Below, piece after piece: positions 25,353-33,451 of a DNA stretch of 64,000 nucleotides (positions within the stretch are counted from its first letter, which is position 1; the number at the start of each line of letters is the position of its first letter). Source of the DNA: Sphingobacterium deserti (lineage in GTDB: Bacteria > Bacteroidota > Bacteroidia > Sphingobacteriales > Sphingobacteriaceae); the NCBI RefSeq assembly GCF_000757725.1, contig NZ_JJMU01000053.1, forward strand, positions 147,137 to 211,136, in the 5' to 3' direction. A program made the position numbers and the translations under genes. The notes beneath the pieces are model-generated. The model ran no database searches. It was not told where the DNA came from and saw nothing but the letters and a program-made list of their open reading frames with translations.

Positions 25353-25360
25353 TATTTTTG
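25353..25360 (+). promoter_or_regulatory. Candidate -7 box TATTTTTG for the lipoprotein pair
   Basis: It fits TAnnTTTG and would give a leader of about 105 bases that includes the CCCCCAGGGGG palindrome. No properly spaced -33 box is seen. Confidence 0.35.
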
Positions 25361-25472
25361 GCTATAGGCCTAAAAAATAGATTCCCCCAGGGGGACGCTA
25401 ACGAGTAAAATAGTCTCATCACTGCAGGATGAAGCTAGCATGCTTTTAATAACAATTATAAACGAAACTTAA

Positions 25473-27206
25473 ATGAGAACTTTTTTAAAACGGAGAGGGT
25501 ATATCCCTTTCGTCCTTATGCTGCTGTGGTTTACAGCCTGCAATAAAACAACTGATCCCATTAGCGATCTCTCTGGTCCCGTGGAGAATTTACGGCACGT
25601 CGTCCAGGGCGAGCATGTCAAAATAGCCTGGGACTTGTCCGGTCAATCCTTTACCCACTATGAAGTACAACTTTCGAGACTTCCTGACTTCGCTTTGCTT
25701 AACCAAAGTGTAACGTTAAATAGCGATGTTAGCGAGCACGTTTTTTGGAAGCTGGGGCGCGGCGAGGATTACTATTGCCGCATCAGAAAAGTTGCTGAAA
25801 GCAATGAGACCGAATGGTCTTCCGTAGAATTTAATACCAGTGAGAGCAATATACTGCTTCCATTGGGCGAGAATGATCTCGCTGGACGCAGTGTCACGCT
25901 GCGTTGGGATCCTATTTCAACAGATATCAAGCTATCCAAGATCACGTTCGAGCCGGCTTTCGGGCCCGTGAAAGAACATATGTTAACGGCAACGCATATA
26001 ACTGACAAAAGTCTGTCTGTGGCAGATCTTGCGGTTGATATGGCGTATGAAGCCCGTCTGTACGACGGCGACTTTATGGTCGGTCGTTTGTCGTTCACCA
26101 CATTGGCAGTTCCGGTAAATGGTGTTTGGACGCTTTCGCCGCACAGTAATCTGTTAATGGCTATCCAAGCCGCAGCGCATCAGGACCGGATAGTTTTGCG
26201 TCCAGGCGTCTACGATTTGAGTACGGCAGTGCCTCGACTTGAAGACAAGTCTATCCGTATCGAAGGGGCAGAGGAAGCAAACCGTTCCAAACTTTACGTA
26301 CGCAATTTCTTTTTGATCGGACCCCAATCTGGTATCGCTTTCAAAAATCTGGATATCTCCGGATCACGTATTGATGAATACAACCGCGAGCTTTCCAATA
26401 CGCAGGATCACTTGTGGAACGATTGGCTGATTTCCGTTGATGTGGCCTCGCCGGGGCTAGATGCGGTGGATATTGATAATTGTATTGTACGAAATTACTG
26501 GGCCGGTATTTTTCAAATGAATGATACCAACAGGCCGCCACACAAAGTAGGCAATAGCATTCGTATACATAACACGATCGTCCATCATGTAGGTGGTAAT
26601 AACGAAGCGCCAACCTTAGCGATTAACGCCGCCCAAGTGAAGGTGATATCGGTTTCTAACTCAACTATTTACCAAAGTAATCGGCTTTTTGTCAAGATTG
26701 ACGCAGAGCGCAATGCGGCGAATGTAGTAGACTTTACATTTAAAAATAACACGGTAGACGCCAGTTGGGCGGGCGGATCCTTTGACTTTTTGGCGGTCAA
26801 GGCACCATCGAGATTTTCTTCGGAAAATAACAACTTCACAAACATGACTTCCGCCGGAAACTTCTTTCCGAATTTCGCCTACACACAAAATACGTTTCAC
26901 AAACGGCTGATCAACACAAATTTCTTTAAGGTGCTTTCAAAATCTACGATTTACGGCAGTAACTCTTCCAATATGCCTGTGCATACCTGGGAGATTAGGC
27001 ATCCCAATACACGTTGGAATGAAGTGCTGCCAGCATTTATCATGAACGATGCACAGCATCAAAATCCAAACTCCATTCAAGCTTATACTGTTTCGCATGA
27101 TCCAGGATATCTCGATGCGGCGAATGGCGATTTCACGGTATCGGCTTCGAGTCCGCTGCGGAGCGTGGGGCAGGGTAGTCCAATCGGTGATCCACGCTGG
27201 TGGTAA
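25473..27206 (+). CDS. Beta-helix surface lipoprotein with FN3-like domains (DUF4957/DUF5123 type), copy 1
   Basis: 577 residues. A lipoprotein signal ends at the lipobox WFTAC, with Cys near residue 23. Two fibronectin-III-like domains follow (about 35-120 and 125-215, the first with VKIAWDLSGQSFTHYEVQ), then a right-handed beta-helix (about 235-500) with repeated N-x-T/V rungs (FKNLDISGSRID, VDIDNCIVRNYW, FTFKNNTVDASW). The C-terminus SPLRSVGQGSPIGDPRWW is the typical ending of DUF4957/DUF5123 proteins of polysaccharide loci. It is probably a surface glycan-binding or lyase-like protein; no catalytic residues can be named. It is followed by a paralogue. Confidence 0.8.
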   Translation: MRTFLKRRGYIPFVLMLLWFTACNKTTDPISDLSGPVENLRHVVQGEHVKIAWDLSGQSFTHYEVQLSRLPDFALLNQSVTLNSDVSEHVFWKLGRGEDYYCRIRKVAESNETEWSSVEFNTSESNILLPLGENDLAGRSVTLRWDPISTDIKLSKITFEPAFGPVKEHMLTATHITDKSLSVADLAVDMAYEARLYDGDFMVGRLSFTTLAVPVNGVWTLSPHSNLLMAIQAAAHQDRIVLRPGVYDLSTAVPRLEDKSIRIEGAEEANRSKLYVRNFFLIGPQSGIAFKNLDISGSRIDEYNRELSNTQDHLWNDWLISVDVASPGLDAVDIDNCIVRNYWAGIFQMNDTNRPPHKVGNSIRIHNTIVHHVGGNNEAPTLAINAAQVKVISVSNSTIYQSNRLFVKIDAERNAANVVDFTFKNNTVDASWAGGSFDFLAVKAPSRFSSENNNFTNMTSAGNFFPNFAYTQNTFHKRLINTNFFKVLSKSTIYGSNSSNMPVHTWEIRHPNTRWNEVLPAFIMNDAQHQNPNSIQAYTVSHDPGYLDAANGDFTVSASSPLRSVGQGSPIGDPRWW

Positions 27207-27244
27207 GCTTTGCGGATTTTTATAACATTATTAAAGAAAGAAAT

Positions 27245-28981
27245 ATGAAAACATACATCATTTATATTATCGCTATGGTGTTCACAGGCACCGCGATGTT
27301 ATCATCGTGCAAGAAGGATCCGGTATTTGTGGAAGCATTGAAAGAGACGCCTTCTAATGTGCAGTATATGGTCCAAAGTTCCAATGTAAAAGTGAGCTGG
27401 AAAAAGCCTGCAGAATCTTTCGACGATTATATCATTGAGGTTTCCAGGCTGGAAGATTTTTCGATTATCGATCGGACGGAAGTTGTGGATGCTGAGGATG
27501 AATTTGTGATCTTGAGAGGCTTAGACCTAGCGGAGAATCATTATCTCCGCATCCGCACACAACGAGAAAGCCCGAAGTCGCAATCCGAATGGGCGCAATT
27601 GCGGATCACGACCAACCCCTCGGATATCCTATTGCCCATTCTACGCGAGCATGTATCGGGCAACAAGGTTACGGTGTCTTGGGATTTTCCGCATACTGAC
27701 GAGTCTACCTCAGCGCGTGTAAGTCACTTATTGTTGGTGCCCGAGCTTGGTACGGCGCGAGAGATCCCGATTAACGAATCGGATATTGCGGGCAAAACAG
27801 CAACTATAGATGGGCTGGAAAAGGATATGGCCTACGAGGTACGGATTTACAACAATGCTTTTTTGCGTGGTCGCCAAGCCTTTATTACGGGCGCTGAGTC
27901 GGTGAATGGTATTTGGACATTGAGCCCACATAGCGATTTAAAAGACGCGATCGAACGTAGCGTAGAGGGTGACCAAATTGTGCTGAGAGCAGGTGTGTAT
28001 GATTTTTGGAACGAAGAGATTATCGTCGATGACAAGCGCATCAGCATTAAATCCACGGCTGATGTTATTAATGCGAAAGTTTATGTGAAAAGCTTTGTGC
28101 TCAAAGGATCTGGCAAGGCTGGCATTAGCTTCTCTGGCCTAGACTTGTCTGGTACGCGGGTGGATAGCTATAAAAAAGAGATCCCCAATACTGCGGATAC
28201 GCGTTGGAACAGTTGGTTGATTACCGTTGATGCGCAGGCTACGGGATTTGATGCGGTAGCCTTTGATAACTGTAAAATCCGTAGCTACTACACCGGCCTG
28301 CTCACGATGAATGAAAAGCAGGTGGGTAATTCGGTACGCATTCATAACGCGGTGGTGGGTATGATGGGAGAGGATGGGCAACACGCTTTCATTAATGTAG
28401 GTGCAGCGCGCATTAAGGAAGGGGCATTTAGCAACTCCACTTTTTATAAGAATAACAAGATGTTTATCAATGTAGACCGCGAGAAAAATCTACAGAATGA
28501 TATCAATTTCCTCTTCAAGAACAATACGGTAGACAATAGTTGGAGTGCCATGGCATTTGATTTTAAAGCATCGAAACTGCCTACGGTGGTAAGGCTGGAA
28601 AACAATTTGTTTTCTAACATCACGACGGCAGCCAATTTCTTCAACAACTTCGCCCATGTGGCCAATGATTTTGATAAGCGCTTGATCAATTGTAATTTTT
28701 GGAATGTGCGCTCTAAATCTACGGTCTATGGCAGTAACTCATCCAATATGCCGGTGCATAGCTGGGAACTGCGCCACCCGAATAACCGGTGGAATGAAGT
28801 AGTGCCCGCTTTTGTGATGAATGATGCCAGCCATGCCAATCCAAATTCCATCAAAGAATATCCGATGGCTCTTGACCCGCAGTATGAAAATGCGGAAGCG
28901 GGCAATTTCAAAATTGGCGCAGGCAGTCCGCTTCGTAACGCAACTCCGGGCGTTATCATCGGAGATCCCCGCTGGTGGTAG
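27245..28981 (+). CDS. Beta-helix surface lipoprotein with FN3-like domains (DUF4957/DUF5123 type), copy 2
   Basis: 578 residues, a paralogue of the preceding gene with the same domain order. The frame opens at 27200 inside the previous gene, but the ATG at 27245 starts the lipoprotein signal MKTYIIYIIAMVFTGTAMLS ending in the lipobox LSSC. FN3-like parts occupy about 35-215 and the beta-helix about 235-500. The block YGSNSSNMPVHSWELRHP and the end VIIGDPRWW are almost the same as in copy 1, while the FN3 parts are more diverged. A clear terminator follows, so the two form one transcript. No SusC/SusD pair is adjacent, which is unusual for such lipoproteins. Confidence 0.8.
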   Translation: MKTYIIYIIAMVFTGTAMLSSCKKDPVFVEALKETPSNVQYMVQSSNVKVSWKKPAESFDDYIIEVSRLEDFSIIDRTEVVDAEDEFVILRGLDLAENHYLRIRTQRESPKSQSEWAQLRITTNPSDILLPILREHVSGNKVTVSWDFPHTDESTSARVSHLLLVPELGTAREIPINESDIAGKTATIDGLEKDMAYEVRIYNNAFLRGRQAFITGAESVNGIWTLSPHSDLKDAIERSVEGDQIVLRAGVYDFWNEEIIVDDKRISIKSTADVINAKVYVKSFVLKGSGKAGISFSGLDLSGTRVDSYKKEIPNTADTRWNSWLITVDAQATGFDAVAFDNCKIRSYYTGLLTMNEKQVGNSVRIHNAVVGMMGEDGQHAFINVGAARIKEGAFSNSTFYKNNKMFINVDREKNLQNDINFLFKNNTVDNSWSAMAFDFKASKLPTVVRLENNLFSNITTAANFFNNFAHVANDFDKRLINCNFWNVRSKSTVYGSNSSNMPVHSWELRHPNNRWNEVVPAFVMNDASHANPNSIKEYPMALDPQYENAEAGNFKIGAGSPLRNATPGVIIGDPRWW

Positions 28982-29007
28982 TACGCGGGCTTAAAACGAT
29001 ATTACTA

Positions 29008-29037
29008 GGCTATCTCTATGCGGAGGTAGCCTTTTTT
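29008..29037 (+). terminator. Intrinsic terminator after the lipoprotein pair
   Basis: GGCTATCTC (29008-29016) pairs with GAGGTAGCC (29023-29031) with one T:G pair, followed by TTTTTT. Confidence 0.85.
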
Positions 29038-29156
29038 GGCTACCTTATCAGCATCCTGCACTTTAGGATGGTGATTACTTGTCTTACGGACGCATAGATC
29101 GCCTTATTTTTCCAAAGGTCACGCGACTTACATCAATAGGCTAGCAGGCTGCTACT

Positions 29157-29888
29157 TTAGCCCTCCCGTCTACTCTCAATGGTGTATACAAAGCTATCGG
29201 CGCGGTAATAGCCCAAGTTGTATTCCACAGGACGATCGGCTTGATCAAAAACAAAACGCTTTCTTAACAATATGGGGCTGCCTACTTCCAAGTCCAATTT
29301 GTCGGCAACAAACTTATCGGCCATACGGGCGCTGATTTCCTCTTTGGATAGATTGACACGCACGGAATGTTCTTGTTCCAAGATCTCGTATAGCGGGCGC
29401 TTAAAATCCTCTTCGCCGGTCATGCCCACGCGCGGATGGAAGTAAGAGATAAAGTAGACGAAAGGACCCTCCGTGCGGCCACGGAGACGTTCTAGTTTCA
29501 ATACTTTTTTTTGCTGATCAATATCAAAAAAGTGAGCTAGCTTCTCATCAGGAAGTTCCCAGCTTATATGCAGTTCGAAATTTTTAATAGGAATGTTGCG
29601 CGCCTCCATCTCTTGCGAGAAACTAAGCCAATTATTGGATTTTGAGCTCACCGAAGCTTCCGCAACCCGCGTGCCCACACCTTTTTTACGGATAAGCAAG
29701 CCTTCATACACCAATTTGTTAAGCGCCTGCCGCAACGTAGTACGTGAGATAGCGAGTTGCTTAGCCATCTCTACTTCATTGGGTAAGAATTTCGTGGCAT
29801 ATGCAGGATCTTTGATCATCTCGCGGATAAGTTGCTCAGCCTGTATATGCAGAGGTATCGGGCTCTTGTGGTCTATAGAAAGTTTCAT
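29157..29888 (-). CDS. GntR-family (UTRA/HutC-type) regulator of the mannose locus
   Basis: 243 residues from the ATG at 29888 (MKLSIDHKSPIPLHIQAEQL). The frame opens at 29990, but the first 34 residues precede the conserved start and overlap the promoter. Residues 1-75 are a GntR winged helix (FLPNEVEMAKQLAISRTTLR, LVYEGLLIRKKGVGTRV). Residues 95-240 form a UTRA effector domain (PFVYFISYFHP, RADSFVYTIESR). It is divergent from the mannose-6-phosphate isomerase gene. A TATGT-N4-ACATA-like site overlaps promoters of both directions, so it likely represses the mannose genes and itself until a sugar phosphate binds (inference). Confidence 0.9.
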   Translation of the reverse strand: MKLSIDHKSPIPLHIQAEQLIREMIKDPAYATKFLPNEVEMAKQLAISRTTLRQALNKLVYEGLLIRKKGVGTRVAEASVSSKSNNWLSFSQEMEARNIPIKNFELHISWELPDEKLAHFFDIDQQKKVLKLERLRGRTEGPFVYFISYFHPRVGMTGEEDFKRPLYEILEQEHSVRVNLSKEEISARMADKFVADKLDLEVGSPILLRKRFVFDQADRPVEYNLGYYRADSFVYTIESRREG

Positions 29889-29925
29889 TTTCGACGTAAT
29901 CTGTTTCCTTATTTCAGCGTAGCTA

Positions 29926-29941
29926 CAAATGTATGTAAAAA
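29926..29941 (-). promoter_or_regulatory. GntR gene -7 box with partial operator
   Basis: TACATTTG on the minus strand (29933-29926) is a perfect -7 element, 38 bp from the ATG. The overlapping plus-strand AATGTATGTAAAA shares nine bases (ATGTATGTA) with the operator before the isomerase gene, which would suit autoregulation. Confidence 0.5.
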
Positions 29942-30053
29942 GGTCAAGATTGTTCGAAAGTCTATACATTAACCATTCATGCATGCACATTATATAATTA
30001 TCATCGCTGAACTATGCGGTGGCAAACTTCGAAGGTATAAATCGAACAATGTG

Positions 30054-30084
30054 TTGTTTATATGTTCATATGTATGTACATTTG
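30054..30084 (+). promoter_or_regulatory. Mannose operon promoter with overlapping GntR operator
   Basis: TTG (30054-30056), 20 bases, then TACATTTG (30077-30084) is a well-spaced Bacteroidota promoter about 20 bases before the start of transcription-translation at 30108. The motif TATGTATGTACATT (30069-30082), of the form TATGT-N4-ACATA with one mismatch, overlaps the -7 box. Confidence 0.6.
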
Positions 30085-30107
30085 TTTTTGATAATCATTT
30101 ATAGACA

Positions 30108-31982
30108 ATGGAACTAAAAACGAAAGTTGGCTCAACACAGCATAAAACCACATGGCGAAAAAGTGGAGAACGATTGCTACCAAATAATTTGCAACAGGTT
30201 AATCGTCAAAAAACAAGTTATGATATTTATCCTTTTCATAGTTTAGGTGCGAACAAAATTGCAAATCATCAAGGACTTGTGGATTGGATCATTGAAAAAG
30301 GCACGGTGCTGTTGGATGGCTATGTGGGTGTGTTCTGGAATGAGGTCGAGACTTTACTGCAACAAGAGTTTGATCAACGCGGGATTGCCGTTGAATGGAT
30401 GCGTACCGAAGATTTTATAAAAGGTAAGGATGAGGTCGAGGATATGGTAAGCCCATTTTTGGGTACAGCAGATAGTGTGTGGGGAAAAAAAACGACATTA
30501 AAGCTGAGCGATTTTTTTGAAGAGTCTTATTTCGATCAAGTACCCGAGCGTAGCGGTACGGTTAACATCGTAATTGGGATCGGAGCAGCTCTTCTTTCTT
30601 GGGACGCGCCAGTAATTTATCTGGATATCCCCAAAAATGAAATACAATACCGCATGCGTGCAGGTACAACAAGCAATATTGGTAATCCCGATATTTTGTC
30701 GTCTACCGCCATGTACAAACGGTTCTATTTCGTTGATTGGGTTGTTTTAAATGCATACAAAGCGCAAATAAGTAGTAAAATAGCCGTTGTTGCGGATGCG
30801 CAACGAGCTGATAGTTTGCATTGGCTTTATGCAGCAGACCTGAAAGATGCTATGCAAATGATGGGGCGTTCCTTTTTTCGAGTTCGCCCTTGGTTTGAAG
30901 CAGGTGCCTGGGGCGGCCACTGGATGCAAGAACATATTGAAGGCCTAAATAAGGATGAAGTAAACTACGCTTGGTCATTTGAGATGATTGTTCCGGAGAA
31001 TGGTTTGCTGTTTGAAAGTAGCGGTAAGCTCCTAGAGGTAGCCTTCGATTGGCTTATGCTGTTTGAGCAGGAGGCGGTATTGGGAAAGCACGCCCGCATT
31101 TTTAAAACAGAATTTCCCATACGTTTTGATTTTCTAGATACTTTTGATGGCGGAAATCTTTCCATTCAATGCCATCCCAGTTTACGCTACATACGGGAAC
31201 ATTTCGGTGAGTTTATTACCCAGGACGAGACCTACTATATACTTGACTGCAAACCGGACGCACAAGTTTATCTAGGGTTCCAAGATGATATCGATCCAGC
31301 CGCATTTCGTAAGGCATTGCAGCATAGTCAGGATCAAAATGAGCCAATGGTTATCGAAAAATATGTGCAAGTGCTCCCGGCAAATAAACATGATTTGTTT
31401 TTAATACCCAACGGAACGGTACATAGCGCGGGCACTAATAACATGGTATTGGAGATTAGCGCAACACCCTACATTTTTACGTTTAAGATGTATGATTGGA
31501 TGCGTTTGGGATTGGATGGGCAGCCGCGCCCGATCAATATCACCCATGCTTTTCAAAACTTAAATTTCGATAGAAAAGGAAAGAAGGTCGAAGAAGAGCT
31601 ATTGTCCAAGCCCTATGCGCTTGAACAAGGAGCGGATTGGCAGCTTGTGCATTTGCCGACCCACGAGGGTCACTTTTATGATGTGGAGCGATTGGAATTT
31701 GATAGCGTGATCGGGTCGGAAACTAATGATCGCTGTCATGTGCTGATGTTGGTAGAGGGCAGCGCAATTATTCTGGAATCGCAAGATGGTCGTAAAACAA
31801 CCTTTCATTACGCCGAAACTTTTGCTGTACCTGCGGCTGCTGGGCATTATCGTTTGCACAACGCTGGCGAAGGTCGCGCAAAAGTCATCAGGGCTTTTGT
31901 CAAAGATGATGTAGACTATTTGTTGGAGGATAAAGTAGAGGTTAAATCGTCTACGCTAAGTTCCAGCAATCAAAAAAAATGA
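30108..31982 (+). CDS. manA: Class I mannose-6-phosphate isomerase with a long N-terminal domain
   Basis: 624 residues, about twice the size of a simple isomerase. The C-terminal part (from about 250) is a cupin isomerase: FEAGAWGGHWMQEH, the zinc-site block SIQCHPSLRYIREHFGEF with DETYYILDC, and LIPNGTVHSAG. It interconverts mannose-6-phosphate and fructose-6-phosphate. The first 245 residues (LVDWIIEKGTVLLDGYVGVF, NIVIGIGAALLSWDAPVIYL) look like an alpha/beta domain of P-loop-kinase shape but without a Walker A lysine; I cannot assign it. It opens the mannose operon, 23 bp before the sugar transporter gene. Confidence 0.85.
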   Translation: MELKTKVGSTQHKTTWRKSGERLLPNNLQQVNRQKTSYDIYPFHSLGANKIANHQGLVDWIIEKGTVLLDGYVGVFWNEVETLLQQEFDQRGIAVEWMRTEDFIKGKDEVEDMVSPFLGTADSVWGKKTTLKLSDFFEESYFDQVPERSGTVNIVIGIGAALLSWDAPVIYLDIPKNEIQYRMRAGTTSNIGNPDILSSTAMYKRFYFVDWVVLNAYKAQISSKIAVVADAQRADSLHWLYAADLKDAMQMMGRSFFRVRPWFEAGAWGGHWMQEHIEGLNKDEVNYAWSFEMIVPENGLLFESSGKLLEVAFDWLMLFEQEAVLGKHARIFKTEFPIRFDFLDTFDGGNLSIQCHPSLRYIREHFGEFITQDETYYILDCKPDAQVYLGFQDDIDPAAFRKALQHSQDQNEPMVIEKYVQVLPANKHDLFLIPNGTVHSAGTNNMVLEISATPYIFTFKMYDWMRLGLDGQPRPINITHAFQNLNFDRKGKKVEEELLSKPYALEQGADWQLVHLPTHEGHFYDVERLEFDSVIGSETNDRCHVLMLVEGSAIILESQDGRKTTFHYAETFAVPAAAGHYRLHNAGEGRAKVIRAFVKDDVDYLLEDKVEVKSSTLSSSNQKK

Positions 31983-32005
31983 TTTAACCCATAATAATCG
32001 ATCTT

Positions 32006-33394
32006 ATGATAGCGCAGAAACCTGTTGGTTTACTTTTTATTACGCTTGTAGCATCCTTAGGAGGGCTTCTGTTTGGGTTTGATATGGCTGTTGTTTCGGG
32101 TGTGTTGCCGCTCGTAACGCAGCAATTCTCCCTGACCGCGGGTCAGGAGGGGTGGTTTGTATCCTCTGCATTGGTCGGCTGTATTATCGGCGTGCTATGT
32201 TCTGGGGAAATGAGTGACAGATGGGGGCGAAAAAAGCCACTTTTCCTTGCTGCGGGCTTTTTTATACTATCAGCACTCGGATGCGCACTGGCGCCCAATT
32301 TGTCCGGGGTTATTGCCTTCCGTATAGTGGGCGGCATTGGCATTGGCATTGCATCCAGTGTAGTGCCACTCTATATTTCCGAGATTGCGCCTGCTGATCG
32401 GCGTGGCCGAATGGTGACCTATTACCAATTTGCGGTAACACTTGGCATTTTGTTGGCCTACCTTAGCAATGCAGCCTTGCTAGGTGATAATAGCGTTATC
32501 CAAAGCTCGTTTTGGTTAGGAACCCTACTCACGAGCGAGCTTTGGCGGCTCATGTTAGGAATCGGTGTGCTTCCGGCGCTTCTTTTCTTTGTCGGATTGC
32601 TGTTCGTTCCCGAAAGTCCGCGCTGGCTCGCGCAACGTAGCACGAAGAAGCACGTGAAACCCATTATGCAGGAAGGCACGCCGGATTCATCCATGGCTAT
32701 TGAGTTGGATCGACAAGCAGCGCCGCATTCCAGATCGAGTGCCCACTATAAAGAACTTTTTGCTCCTCCGATGCGCAGAGCACTGCTGATCGGTATTCTA
32801 CTTCCCGTGTTTTCCCAATTTAGCGGGATCAATGCCATCATCTATTACGGTCCTACTATCTTGGGTAATGCCGGCATCTCTTTAAGCAATTCCTTACTCA
32901 GTCAGATCATCTTCGGTGCCGCAAATATGTTGTTCACGTTGTTCGCTATTTGGAAAGTTGATCAATGGGGCCGAAGGCCCTTATATTTATTGGGCACTGC
33001 AGGTGCCGCAATTTCGCTGTTGGCTACTGGCTTTTGTTTTTATGTAGGAGCAGGATCCAGCATGTGGCTTTTATTGCCCGTACTTCTTTTCTTGGCTTGC
33101 TTTGCCTGTTCTATCGGTCCTTTAAAGTTTGTCGTGGCCTCCGAGATTTTTCCAAGTGCGATTCGTGGACGAGCTTTGGCGCTTAGTGTTACCATCATGT
33201 GGATTGCGGATACAGCGGTTGGGCAAATTACGCCACTCTTGTTGCACCACTTGGGTAATGCCGGTACATTTTGGATTTTTGCCCTCTTTTGCATGGCTGC
33301 ATTTGTGATGGTGTATCGTTTACTGCCCGAAACTAAAGGTAAATCCTTGGAAGAGATTGAGGCCGATTGGAATACGAAGGCCACGGAAACGTAA
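32006..33394 (+). CDS. Sugar porter family MFS transporter
   Basis: 462 residues with twelve membrane spans. Sugar porter signatures are clear: DRWGRKKPLF after span 2, PLYISEIAPADRRGRM after span 4, VPESPRWLAQRS after span 6, QWGRRPLYLLG after span 8, and PETKGKSLEEIEADW at the end. QFSGINAIIYYGPTIL in span 7 is the sugar-binding block. It brings a hexose, most likely mannose, across the inner membrane by proton symport. Operon position between the isomerase and a GH92 gene supports mannose. A free sugar imported this way needs a cytosolic hexokinase, which is not in the window. Confidence 0.93.
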   Translation: MIAQKPVGLLFITLVASLGGLLFGFDMAVVSGVLPLVTQQFSLTAGQEGWFVSSALVGCIIGVLCSGEMSDRWGRKKPLFLAAGFFILSALGCALAPNLSGVIAFRIVGGIGIGIASSVVPLYISEIAPADRRGRMVTYYQFAVTLGILLAYLSNAALLGDNSVIQSSFWLGTLLTSELWRLMLGIGVLPALLFFVGLLFVPESPRWLAQRSTKKHVKPIMQEGTPDSSMAIELDRQAAPHSRSSAHYKELFAPPMRRALLIGILLPVFSQFSGINAIIYYGPTILGNAGISLSNSLLSQIIFGAANMLFTLFAIWKVDQWGRRPLYLLGTAGAAISLLATGFCFYVGAGSSMWLLLPVLLFLACFACSIGPLKFVVASEIFPSAIRGRALALSVTIMWIADTAVGQITPLLLHHLGNAGTFWIFALFCMAAFVMVYRLLPETKGKSLEEIEADWNTKATET

Positions 33395-33451
33395 ATGCAT
33401 CTCATCCTGTCAAGGCAAGATGAAAAAACAAGAACAATAAACCTATAATCG

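Larger units (their letters stand above)
25063..25472. other. 410-base leader and intergenic region before the beta-helix lipoproteins
   Basis: It holds the hairpin at 25240-25272, a -7-like box TATTTTTG at 25353-25360, and an isolated GC palindrome CCCCCAGGGGG at 25384-25394 inside the leader of the lipoprotein gene. No gene is seen. Confidence 0.5.
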
